Below, one piece after another: positions 27,416 through 35,604 of a DNA stretch of 64,000 nt. The DNA is taken from positions 34,799 through 98,798 of the forward strand of contig DATMFW010000094.1 in assembly GCA_035556655.1 (NCBI GenBank), in the 5' to 3' direction. The notes beneath the pieces are model-generated. The model was given only the letters and a program-made list of their open reading frames with translations. It was not told the origin of the DNA and did not search any database. Numbering within the stretch: position 1 is the first letter of the stretch; every line of letters starts with the position of its first letter. A program made the translations under genes and the position numbers. This DNA comes from JBDSKH01 sp035556655. GTDB taxonomy: Bacteria > Actinomycetota > Actinomycetes > Actinomycetales > Microbacteriaceae.

Positions 27416-28948
27416 TCACAGGGCCGCGGTCGCTCCGCCGCGCTGAGGGGCCGCGGAGAGCGGCGCCGGAGGCCGTCCCGCGGCCAGGCGCGGGACGATC
27501 AGGAACATCAGCACGCCGTATGCGACGCTGCCCAGCAGCCACACGGCCGTGGGGCCGAGGGGCCCGGTCCACCACCACTCGGCGCCCGCGTCGAGGTTCG
27601 GCGCGGCGCCGTCGATGCCGGTGACGTAGCGGCGGATGTCGAAGTGCAGGGCGATGAAGTGGGCGCCCGTGAGGACCGTCGCCACCAGCAGCGCCGGGAC
27701 CCGTTCCAGGCGCAGCGCCCGCCCCGCCGGGGTGAGCATGAGCAACCCGGCGAGCAGGATGATCAGCGGGAACAGGTACCGCGGCTGCACCTGCTCGCCC
27801 ACCGCGTCGCCCCCGGCCTGCAGCACATAGACCGGAAGGGCCCACAGCACCACGAACGTCGCGAGCACCGCGATCGTGGTGCGCCGGGTCTTCAGCCCCA
27901 GTCCGGTGAAGCCGACGGCCGCGAACGTCGCGATGATGCCGAGCGGCACCACCCACGGAAGCGAGACATCCAGCCAGCCGAGCCCCCAGGTGCCGAGGAC
28001 CCCCGACCACAGGAACGGGACGTTGAGCAGGTTGTAGGCCAGCAGAGCGAACCCGGTGAGGCTGTCGGAGAGGTCGCCGCCACCCGGACCGGCGGGAGCC
28101 GAGCCACCACCGGCGAAGCCGTTGAGACCGCTGTTGACCTGGCGGGCCGACAGGAAGAACGCCAGGGCGACGAGGCCCATCGCCAGCGGCAGGATCGCCT
28201 GCAGCAGATAGGCCCGCGAGCGAACCACCGTGAGCCCGAGCACGAGCACGATCGCGAAGCCGGCGTAGAGCGCTGCATCGCCCCGCGATCCGGCAGCGAT
28301 GACCACCGATGCCGCGAACAGCGCACCCAGCGCCACCCGCGTGCGCCCCACGGTCTCGAAGTAGCCGAGCAGGGCGAAGAACGCCGACCCGACGCCGATC
28401 ATCGCCCAGGCGCTGGGGTTGTTCGAGCCGAACAGCGACAGCCCGAGGGGCAGGGTGGTGATCACCCAGGTCCAGAGCAGCGCGGGGCGCCGGGCCACCG
28501 GCAGCAGCGCGTAGAGCGCCACCGTCAGCCCGAGGAACAGCACGACGGTCAGCAGGCGCATGAGCAGCGCCGAGGTCTGTATGTCGGCGCCCGCGAGCAG
28601 ACCGTTCACCGCGTAGTAGACGGGCGGGTACTGGCGATCCCAGTTGCCGCGATCGGTGTCGATGCGGGTGTCGCTGGCCCACAACTCCGCCTGGCAGGCG
28701 GCGCTGCGCTCCGGGTTGCCGACGAAGCAGGCGACCTCGACGAGATCGTCGGGCACGTCGCGCGTGTCGGGGTCGCCGGTCGGGGCGCAGAACTCGGCCG
28801 CGACCGGACTCGCGCACCAGGTGCTCACCAGATGGAAGTCGTCGTCGGCGCCGGCGCCGATCGGCGAGGCGAACATCCAGGCGAGCAGGGCCAGCAGGGC
28901 CAGCGCCGGCAGCAGGGCGATGCGCGCGGCGGGCGGCAGCCGGTTCAC
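27416..28948 (-). CDS. DUF2142-type polytopic membrane protein
   Basis: A 510-aa integral membrane protein with an N-terminal TM helix, an extracytoplasmic loop rich in Cys (WCASPVAAEFCAPTGDPDTR, VACFVGNPERSAACQAELW), PVYYAVNGLLAG and about ten further TM helices. The loop motif ADDDFHLVSTWC and the overall layout match DUF2142 family proteins, which look like GT-C glycosyltransferases. It could transfer a sugar from a polyprenyl-phosphate donor outside the membrane. The GTG start overlaps the ABC exporter stop by 4 bp. Confidence 0.78.
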   Translation of the reverse strand: MNRLPPAARIALLPALALLALLAWMFASPIGAGADDDFHLVSTWCASPVAAEFCAPTGDPDTRDVPDDLVEVACFVGNPERSAACQAELWASDTRIDTDRGNWDRQYPPVYYAVNGLLAGADIQTSALLMRLLTVVLFLGLTVALYALLPVARRPALLWTWVITTLPLGLSLFGSNNPSAWAMIGVGSAFFALLGYFETVGRTRVALGALFAASVVIAAGSRGDAALYAGFAIVLVLGLTVVRSRAYLLQAILPLAMGLVALAFFLSARQVNSGLNGFAGGGSAPAGPGGGDLSDSLTGFALLAYNLLNVPFLWSGVLGTWGLGWLDVSLPWVVPLGIIATFAAVGFTGLGLKTRRTTIAVLATFVVLWALPVYVLQAGGDAVGEQVQPRYLFPLIILLAGLLMLTPAGRALRLERVPALLVATVLTGAHFIALHFDIRRYVTGIDGAAPNLDAGAEWWWTGPLGPTAVWLLGSVAYGVLMFLIVPRLAAGRPPAPLSAAPQRGGATAAL

Positions 28949-30768
28949 GTCGCCGCCTTGTCGAACGACATGAGCTTGACGTACTCCGCGACCATCGGCA
29001 CATCCCGCCGCACGGTCGGGAAGTCGCCCGAGGCGGTGATGCGGCCCGCCTCGACGACGAACACCACATCGGCGTGCTGCACGGTCGAGAGCCGGTGGGC
29101 GATGACCACCAGGGTGGTCGAGCCGCGCAGCTTCTGCAGGCTCTCGCTGATCACCGACTCGGTCCCGGCGTCGAGCCCGCTGGTCGCCTCGTCGAGCACG
29201 AGCAGGCTCGGCTGGGAGTAGAGCGCGCGGGCCAGCCCGATGCGCTGGATCTGGCCACCGCTGAACGCGTCGGCCTGCTTGCCGACGCTGGTGTCGATGC
29301 CATCCGGCAGCGTCGCGATGAAGTCGGAGAGCTGAGCGAAGCCGAGCACCTCCCGGACGCGATCGCGGTCGATCTCGTCGGCCTCGATGCCGAGGGCGAC
29401 GTTCTCGGCGATCGTGCCGGAGACCATGCCCGGCCGCTGCGGGACGTACGACACCGCTCCGGGTGCCGCTGCGCGCAGCACCAGCGGTGCGGTTCCGCCG
29501 ATCCGCACGGTGCCCGAGGTCGGTCTCGCGAGCCCGAGGATCACCTCGGCCAGCGTGCTCTTGCCGGCCCCCGACGGCCCGACCAGCGCGACGAAGCTGC
29601 CCGGCTCGATGGTCAGGGTCACGCCCGTGAGCGCGGCCGACTTCTCGCCCGGGTAGGTGTAGCCGAGGTCGTCGAGGTCGATGCCGAGCGGGCCGTCGTG
29701 CGGAATGGCGGCCGGGGCGGGCTGGGCGGTGACGTCGTCCGCGGATCGCGCGGCCGCATCCGCACGCACCTCCCGCAGCAGGGCACGCGCCCGGGAGGAC
29801 TGCTCGGTGTTGACCTTGAGCGCCGCCACCGCGGTCTGCAGCGGCAGGATCGCCCCCATGATGCGGACGGCGCCGCCGAGGAAGACGCCGAGAGTCGCGA
29901 GCCCGTCGGCGAGCTGGTTGGCCAGCAGCTGCTGACCGACGAACAACACGACGCCCAGGATCAGCGCCGTCTCGATCACGAAGCGGGGCATGCCGCCCAG
30001 GAACGCCAGCGTCGCGCTGCTGCGCGCCAGGCGGGTGCGGGATGCGGCGAGCCGGTCGAGGTAGAGACGGCCGCGACCCAGCACGGAGATCTCGCGGAAG
30101 CTGTCGATCGTGTCGCTCACCGAGCCGACCGTCTCGACCGTGCTGGCCGCGGCATCCTCACCCGCGCGCTTCAGGATGCGCGCGATACCGGCCTGCATGC
30201 CGATCACGATCAGCGCGAAGTAGAGCAGCGCGAACAGGGCGACCACCGGATCCACCACGATGAACGCGGCGGCGACCACCAGCAGCAGGAAGCCCTCGAC
30301 GACGATGCTGGCGATGTTGTTGAGCACCCCGGTGAACGTCCACTTCGTGGACTCGGTGAGCGCGAACTGGAAGTCGGCCTTCGACATGCGCCGGACGTTC
30401 TCGAGCGTCCCGCCGAGCAGATGGGCCGTGAGCTGCTGGGCGTTGCGCGCCTCGATGCGGGCGATGAACGCGGTGAGCAGGCGCGACAGGGCGATGGCGA
30501 TGATCGCCTTCACCACGAACACCAGCAGCACGAAGACCACCAGCCACAGCAGGCCGGCGTGGTCGAGGTCGGGCAGGGTGAAGCCGAGGAACGACAGGCT
30601 CTTGCCGCCGGTGAACTGGGTGGCGCCGAGCGCGGCCACGACGCCGACCAGCAGGATGCCGAGCACGTCGAGGAACCCGACGAGGGCACGCGCGCCGACG
30701 ATCACCACGTAGATCATCCGCTCGCGCGGGGTGAGCAGAGAGAACGTCTCTCGGGCGGCGCGGATCAC
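28945..30768 (-). CDS. ABC exporter, PglK-like lipid-linked glycan flippase candidate 2
   Basis: A 607-aa TMD-NBD fusion. It has Walker A GPSGAGKSTLAEVILG, signature AFSGGQIQRIGLARALY, Walker B LLVLDEATSGLDAG and VIAHRLSTVQHADVVF. The TMD contains LGGMPRFVIETALILGVVL, which parallels the first exporter and PglK. A TACTCT box (30775-30780, reverse strand) ends 6 nt before the GTG start, so it can head its own transcript although a glycosyltransferase gene ends only 16 bp upstream. It is translationally coupled to the DUF2142 gene, suggesting export and extracytoplasmic glycosylation of one lipid-linked substrate. Confidence 0.82.
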   Translation of the reverse strand: MIRAARETFSLLTPRERMIYVVIVGARALVGFLDVLGILLVGVVAALGATQFTGGKSLSFLGFTLPDLDHAGLLWLVVFVLLVFVVKAIIAIALSRLLTAFIARIEARNAQQLTAHLLGGTLENVRRMSKADFQFALTESTKWTFTGVLNNIASIVVEGFLLLVVAAAFIVVDPVVALFALLYFALIVIGMQAGIARILKRAGEDAAASTVETVGSVSDTIDSFREISVLGRGRLYLDRLAASRTRLARSSATLAFLGGMPRFVIETALILGVVLFVGQQLLANQLADGLATLGVFLGGAVRIMGAILPLQTAVAALKVNTEQSSRARALLREVRADAAARSADDVTAQPAPAAIPHDGPLGIDLDDLGYTYPGEKSAALTGVTLTIEPGSFVALVGPSGAGKSTLAEVILGLARPTSGTVRIGGTAPLVLRAAAPGAVSYVPQRPGMVSGTIAENVALGIEADEIDRDRVREVLGFAQLSDFIATLPDGIDTSVGKQADAFSGGQIQRIGLARALYSQPSLLVLDEATSGLDAGTESVISESLQKLRGSTTLVVIAHRLSTVQHADVVFVVEAGRITASGDFPTVRRDVPMVAEYVKLMSFDKAAT

Positions 30769-30784
30769 CCGTTCAGAGTAGCCG

Positions 30785-32209
30785 CTACCGGTCGATGCGC
30801 TTGATCGGGCCGGTCAGCCCGGTGGTCCCGGCGGGCTGGCCCACGTCGACCCGCCGCGGACGCGTCGTCAGCCGGTCGCGGATCTTCCGGCTCACCCCGG
30901 CGATGCCGCCCTCACGGAGGTAGTGCACGACCCTGCGCAGGTCGTGCAGCACGCCGTAGTGCTTGACCAGCCGCAACTGCACGACGCTCTCGCGCTCGAT
31001 CATCCTGCGGTCGGGCGCGTGCCACGGCTCGCGGACGTAGTCCACGAGCGGCTGCAGCACCGTCTCCCAGCGGAACCGCTCGCGCACACGCTGCACGTTC
31101 TCCCGGGCGCGTGCCGCGAAGTCGTCGTCGAACAGCACCAGCTCGAGGGCGTCGGCGAGGGCGTCGATGTCCTCGGGGGGAACGGCGACGCCGAGCTGTT
31201 CGCGTCTGATCAGCTCGCCGAAGCTGTCGCCCTTGGTCGCCACCATCGGCAGCGACGTCCACAGGTAGTCCAGGATCCGGGTGCGGAACGCGAGGGTGGT
31301 CTCGAGGTGGAACCCGTGGGTGCTGACACCGACATCGGCGTCCATCAGGTAGTTCTGGCGGTCCTCGTACGGCACCCAGGTCTCGTTGAAGAACACCGCG
31401 GTGTCGAGAACCCCGAGGCTGCGCGCCAGCTCACGGGACTGCTCGACGATCGGCATCTCGTCGACGCCGGGATGCTTCGTGCCCTGGAAGAACAGCCGGA
31501 CGCTCGGTCGCGTGCGATGCAACTGCGCGACCGCGCGGATCAAGGTCAGCGGATCGAACCAGCTGTACAGCCCGCCGCCCCAGATGATCACCTTGTCGTC
31601 GGCTCCGATGCCCGGGTGGACGCCCTTGAGCACGCGGGCGTGATGCACGGGATCGTCGGTGGGCAGCCCGAACGGCACGATCCGCAGCAGCCGTTTCAGA
31701 TCGGGCTCGTCGCCGTAGGTGTGCGGGTTCAGTCGCCCGAGGGCCGCGAGTTGACCCAGGTAGAAGAGGCGCTGCCGGTCGGAGGCCGCCATCAGGAAAT
31801 CGGCGCGCAGCAGCTGCTCGTTGAGCAGCTCGACGCGGTCGGCGACGATGCGCTTGTATTCGGCGAACGGCTTGTCGCGCGCCTGCTCGAGCTGCTCGAC
31901 GTGCATGGGGTCGTAGATGTCGGCGACCAGGATCTTGCGCGAGCGCCGGAGCGGCCGGAACATCGACATCGCGTGACCCTGGAAGATGATGACATCCGCC
32001 CAGCGCTCCAGCTTGGCGAACGCGCGATGCCGGCCGGGCGGGACCAGGAACTGCTCGAACGGGGCGGTCTGCGCGTCGAGGATCGAGGTGGTCACCAGGC
32101 GCACCGCGTGCTCTGCCGAGAGGACGAGCGCGATGTTCCAGCTGCGGATCGCGGGACCTGCCATCTTGGGCCCGATGGGGTCACTGGTCACGACCAGTAC
32201 GTTCGTCAC
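30785..32209 (-). CDS. Glycosyltransferase family 4 protein
   Basis: 474 aa. The N-terminus VLVVTSDPIGPKMAGPAIRS is typical of actinobacterial GT4 enzymes; IYDPMHVEQLEQ, VIIWGGGLYSWFDPLTLIRA and ILDYLWTSLPMVATKGD follow in the donor domain. A C-terminal extension of about 60 residues is basic and may contact the membrane. TACGCT (32216-32221, reverse strand) ends 6 nt before the GTG, and it is followed after 16 bp by the ABC exporter. Sugar specificity is unknown. Confidence 0.8.
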   Translation of the reverse strand: MTNVLVVTSDPIGPKMAGPAIRSWNIALVLSAEHAVRLVTTSILDAQTAPFEQFLVPPGRHRAFAKLERWADVIIFQGHAMSMFRPLRRSRKILVADIYDPMHVEQLEQARDKPFAEYKRIVADRVELLNEQLLRADFLMAASDRQRLFYLGQLAALGRLNPHTYGDEPDLKRLLRIVPFGLPTDDPVHHARVLKGVHPGIGADDKVIIWGGGLYSWFDPLTLIRAVAQLHRTRPSVRLFFQGTKHPGVDEMPIVEQSRELARSLGVLDTAVFFNETWVPYEDRQNYLMDADVGVSTHGFHLETTLAFRTRILDYLWTSLPMVATKGDSFGELIRREQLGVAVPPEDIDALADALELVLFDDDFAARARENVQRVRERFRWETVLQPLVDYVREPWHAPDRRMIERESVVQLRLVKHYGVLHDLRRVVHYLREGGIAGVSRKIRDRLTTRPRRVDVGQPAGTTGLTGPIKRIDR

Positions 32210-32213
32210 CGGA

Positions 32214-33200
32214 TCAGCGTAGTCCGGCCTGACTGGGAGGTTGCAGGAGGTCTCGGAGCACGTCGCGCAGGCCGTAGCTGAAGCGCGAATACTCCCCGAG
32301 CGCGGCGCGGAACAACACCCGGGGCGCCCGCGCGATCCGGTTCTGCGGCAGGTCGCGGCGCCGTCGGCGGTGCGCTACCCGCGCCCGCGCCGCAGCGAGC
32401 CGGTCGGCGGGAACCCGCTCCCCCAGCCGCTCGAGCGCGGCGACGTAGCTCTCGGCGCGTTCGAGCTGCCTGCTCGCCCGCGGCTCGCGCGGCTCGCGCA
32501 ACCGCGCCAGCTGCTCGCGCCGGGTGAGCCGCCGCGCGCCGATCTGGTTGCCGCCGTGCTGGCGGTAATCGGCGAGCGCGACGGGCAGCAGGCGGATGCG
32601 ACCGGTCGCGGCCGCGATCGCCGCCAGCCACTCGTCGTGGATCCACCCCTCCCCGACCGGAAATGCGAAGTCCGCCAGCTCGCGCCGGATCGCCGCCGTC
32701 ATGCCGGTCACCAGGTTGCGCCGCAGCAGCACCTCGAATCCGCCGCCCCCGGCGAGACCGGAGCGCTCGGCCGGACTCGCCTCCAGCGCGTCGAGCAGGT
32801 TCCGACCGAGCGGGAGGCCGTCGGCGCCGACCAGCCGCGCGTCGCTGTGCACCAGGAGCACCTCGGGGTCGGCCGCGAACGCGTCGCGCAGCGCCGCGAG
32901 CTTGCCGGGAAGCCAGACGTCGTCCTGGTCGCTCAGCACCACGATGTCGCCGGTGGCGTGTGCCGTCGCGTCGGCGAAGTTGGCCGCCACGCCGAGCGGC
33001 GGGTCATGCCGGCGCACGACGAGCGTCGTGCCCGGATGCTCCCCCGCCAGGCGCTCCACGATCGCGACGGTGTCGTCGCGCGAGGCGTCGTCGCCCAGCA
33101 CGAGCTCGTCGGGGCGGGGGTCCTGGGTCAGGATGCTGCGGACCTGCTGCTCGACGAACCCCGCACCGTCGTGCGTGCAGAGCGCGACGCTGATCCTCAC
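32214..33200 (-). CDS. Family 2 glycosyltransferase
   Basis: A 328-aa GT-A enzyme starting RISVALCTHDGAGFVEQQVR, with LGDDASRDDTVAIVE, the DXD-type motif VVLSDQDDVWLPGKLAAL and the acceptor-side WIHDEWLAAIAAATG. The C-terminus is Arg-rich (ARARVAHRRRRRD), possibly for peripheral membrane binding. TAGGCT (33207-33212, reverse strand) ends 6 nt before the GTG. Similar proteins include rhamnosyltransferases, but the acceptor is unknown. Confidence 0.85.
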   Translation of the reverse strand: MRISVALCTHDGAGFVEQQVRSILTQDPRPDELVLGDDASRDDTVAIVERLAGEHPGTTLVVRRHDPPLGVAANFADATAHATGDIVVLSDQDDVWLPGKLAALRDAFAADPEVLLVHSDARLVGADGLPLGRNLLDALEASPAERSGLAGGGGFEVLLRRNLVTGMTAAIRRELADFAFPVGEGWIHDEWLAAIAAATGRIRLLPVALADYRQHGGNQIGARRLTRREQLARLREPREPRASRQLERAESYVAALERLGERVPADRLAAARARVAHRRRRRDLPQNRIARAPRVLFRAALGEYSRFSYGLRDVLRDLLQPPSQAGLR

Positions 33201-33244
33201 GCCGCCAGCCTAGGGCGAGCGGCGTGGCTAGGATCGAACTCACC
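33201..33244. promoter_or_regulatory. Compact divergent promoter pair between two GT2 genes
   Basis: Only 44 bp separate the start codons. TAGGCT (33207-33212, reverse strand) is 6 nt from the left GTG, and TAGGAT (33229-33234) is 10 nt from the right ATG. The -35 region of each promoter must overlap the other promoter or gene. Confidence 0.45.
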
Positions 33245-34135
33245 ATGGCCAACAGCAGCCGCGGACCGTCGGTGGGGATCGTGACGGTCGCCTACCGCTC
33301 CAACCGCGTGCTCGGCGGATTCCTCGCCTCCATCCCCGCGGCCGTCACCGGCCCCGCACCCGTCGTGGTGGTCGACAACGCGCCCGGCTCGAACGCCGAT
33401 GCGTCGCGACTGGCCGCCTCCCACGGCGCGGCCTACGTCCCGATGCCCGCGAACCCCGGATACGGCGGGGCCGTGAACGCGGGGGTCGCCGCCCTCCCGG
33501 ACGAGGTGGACTGGGTGCTGATCAGCAATCCGGATGTCGTGCTCGCCCCCGGCGCGATCGACGCGCTCCTTCAGCACGCGGCCTCCGACCCCGCGATCGG
33601 CGCAGCCGGCCCCGCCGTCCTCAACCCGGACGGCTCGGTCTACCCGTCGGCGCGTGCCGTCCCGTCGCTGCGCACCGGGGTCGGGCACGCGCTGTTCGTC
33701 AACCTCTGGCAACGCAACCCGTGGACCCTGGCCTACCGGCGCGAGAGCGACCCGAGTGACGAGTCGCGCGACGCCGGGTGGCTGTCGGGCTCGTGCCTGC
33801 TGGTGAGACGCAGCGCGTTCGATGAGATCGGCGGGTTCGACGACGGGTACTTCATGTACTTCGAGGACGTCGATCTCGGGTACCGCCTCGGCAAGGCGGG
33901 CTATCGCAACGTGTACCAGCCCGCGGCCCGCGTGACGCACGTGGGGGCGCACTCCACCGGCGGAGAATCGGCGCGCATGGTCCAGGCCCACCACCAGAGC
34001 GCCCGGCGCTTCCTGTCGAAGAAGTACGCCGGCTGGTGGCTCTGGCCGGTGCGCCTCACCCTCCGTGTCGCCCTGAACCTGCGCTCCCGCGCCATCACGC
34101 GCCGTCTCCGGCGCGACGGGACCGCGCCGCTCTAG
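33245..34135 (+). CDS. Family 2 glycosyltransferase (rhamnosyltransferase-like, WbbL type)
   Basis: A 296-aa GT-A enzyme. Motifs are VGIVTVAYRSNRVLGGFLAS, VVVVDNAPGSN, the metal-binding ISNPDVVLAPGAIDALL, SGSCLLVRRSAFDEIGGFD and YFMYFEDVDLGYRLGKAGY, the combination seen in WbbL/GtrB-like rhamnosyltransferases. The nearby dTDP-rhamnose genes fit this. I chose the ATG at 33245 over an in-frame GTG at 33224 because the latter lies upstream of the -10-like box. Convergent with rmlA (3-bp overlap). Confidence 0.85.
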   Translation: MANSSRGPSVGIVTVAYRSNRVLGGFLASIPAAVTGPAPVVVVDNAPGSNADASRLAASHGAAYVPMPANPGYGGAVNAGVAALPDEVDWVLISNPDVVLAPGAIDALLQHAASDPAIGAAGPAVLNPDGSVYPSARAVPSLRTGVGHALFVNLWQRNPWTLAYRRESDPSDESRDAGWLSGSCLLVRRSAFDEIGGFDDGYFMYFEDVDLGYRLGKAGYRNVYQPAARVTHVGAHSTGGESARMVQAHHQSARRFLSKKYAGWWLWPVRLTLRVALNLRSRAITRRLRRDGTAPL

Positions 34136-34998
34136 GCCCGGTCGAGCAGGCGCTGCAGGTAGACCCCGTAGCCGCTCTTGGCCAGCGGCGCCGCGAGGGC
34201 CGCGAGCTGGGCGTCGTCGATCCAGCCGGCGCGCCAGGCGATCTCCTCGATGCAGCCGATCTTGATGCCCTGCCGGTCTTCGATGACCCGGACGTACTCC
34301 GAGGCCTGCATCATCGACTCGATGGTTCCGGTGTCGAGCCAGGCGGTCCCGCGGTCGAGCACGTGCACCTGGAGCTTGCCGGCCTGCAGGTAGCGTTCGT
34401 TGACCGTCGAGATCTCGAGTTCGCCGCGGTCACTCGGCTGGACGTTGCGGGCGATCTCGACCACCGCGTTGTCGTAGAAGTAGAGTCCCGGCACCGCATA
34501 CGAGCTCTTCGGCGCGGCCGGCTTCTCTTCGATCGACACCGCCACCATGTCGTCGTCGAACTCGACGACGCCGTACGCCTCCGGATTCGCGACCTGGTAC
34601 GCGAAGATCAGCCCACCGTCGATGTCGCGGTACTGCCGCAGCTGCGACCCGAGCCCGCCGCCGTGGAAGATGTTGTCGCCCAGCACCAGGGCCACGGAAT
34701 CCTCGCCGATGAACTCCTCGCCGATGAGGAACGCCTGGGCGAGGCCGTCGGGCGAGGGCTGCTCGGCGTAGCTGATCGACATCCCCAGCTCGTATCCGTC
34801 GCCGAGCAGCGCGCGGAACTGGCCGCCGTACTCGGGCGTGGTGATGACGAGCACCTCGCGGATGTCGGCCATCATCAGTGTCGACAGCGGGTAGTAGATC
34901 ATCGGCTTGTCGAAGATCGGCATCAGCTGCTTCGAGATGCCCTTGGTGATCGGCCAGAGCCGGGTGCCGGAACCGCCGGCCAGGATGATGCCCTTCAC
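34132..34998 (-). CDS. rmlA: Glucose-1-phosphate thymidylyltransferase
   Basis: This 288-aa enzyme makes dTDP-glucose from dTTP and glucose-1-P, the first step to dTDP-rhamnose and dTDP-4-amino sugars. The pyrophosphorylase signature is GIILAGGSGTRLWPITKGIS, followed by KPMIYYPLSTLMMADI, ALVLGDNIFHGGG, VVEFDDDM and RGTAWLDTGTIESMMQAS. The GTG at 34998 overlaps the rmlC stop by 4 bp, and the length equals that of RmlA, so upstream in-frame codons are not used. Confidence 0.95.
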   Translation of the reverse strand: MKGIILAGGSGTRLWPITKGISKQLMPIFDKPMIYYPLSTLMMADIREVLVITTPEYGGQFRALLGDGYELGMSISYAEQPSPDGLAQAFLIGEEFIGEDSVALVLGDNIFHGGGLGSQLRQYRDIDGGLIFAYQVANPEAYGVVEFDDDMVAVSIEEKPAAPKSSYAVPGLYFYDNAVVEIARNVQPSDRGELEISTVNERYLQAGKLQVHVLDRGTAWLDTGTIESMMQASEYVRVIEDRQGIKIGCIEEIAWRAGWIDDAQLAALAAPLAKSGYGVYLQRLLDRA

Positions 34999-35594
34999 GC
35001 CAGGGTCCTCTCGTACGCGATGCACTCCTCGTACGAGGGGAGCAGGCCCTGCTCGAGCGCTTGCTGGAGGCTCGGCGCCGCCAGGTCTTTCGGCGACAGC
35101 AGCGGCTCGCCTGCCTCGGCCGGGAACGCCAGTGCGATGTCGGGGTCGCTCGGCGAGATGCCGAGCTCGCGGGAGGGGTTGTACACCTGGGAGACGAGGT
35201 AGCTGACCACGGCGCCCTCGGTGAGGGCGACGAAGCAGTGCCCCAGTCCCTCGGCGAGGTAGATGGCGCGACGGTCCACGTCATCCAGGCGCACCGAATC
35301 CCAGGTGCCGAACGTGGGAGAGCCCACCCGCAGGTCGATGACGTAGTCGAGCACGGCGCCGCTGAGCGCCGTCACGTACTTGGCCTGGCCCGGCGGAACC
35401 AGCGCGTAGTGGATTCCGCGCACGGTTCCGCGCTTGGACACCGAGGTGTTGCCCTGGCGGACCGTGAACGGGTGGCCGAGCGCCTGCTCGAGGGGTTCGA
35501 ACCGGTAGTGCTCGAAGAAGACGCCGCGGTCGTCGCCGTGCTGATCCGGGGTGAACTCGACGGCACCGGGGATGCTGAGGGGCCTCGACTGCAC
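34995..35594 (-). CDS. rmlC: dTDP-4-dehydrorhamnose 3,5-epimerase
   Basis: A 199-aa cupin epimerase. RGVFFEHYRF, GNTSVSKRGTVRGIHYALVP (catalytic His), LDYVIDLRVGSPTFGTWDSV, YLAEGLGHCFVALTEGAVVS and the tail YNPSRELGISPSDPDIALAF are all typical. It acts after RmlB and before RmlD. GTG at 35594 with TAGACT (35602-35607, reverse strand) 7 nt upstream. It heads the rmlC-rmlA unit, while rmlB-rmlD are on the other strand at 40228-42092. Confidence 0.95.
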   Translation of the reverse strand: MQSRPLSIPGAVEFTPDQHGDDRGVFFEHYRFEPLEQALGHPFTVRQGNTSVSKRGTVRGIHYALVPPGQAKYVTALSGAVLDYVIDLRVGSPTFGTWDSVRLDDVDRRAIYLAEGLGHCFVALTEGAVVSYLVSQVYNPSRELGISPSDPDIALAFPAEAGEPLLSPKDLAAPSLQQALEQGLLPSYEECIAYERTLA

Positions 35595-35604
35595 GACCGG
35601 GAGT

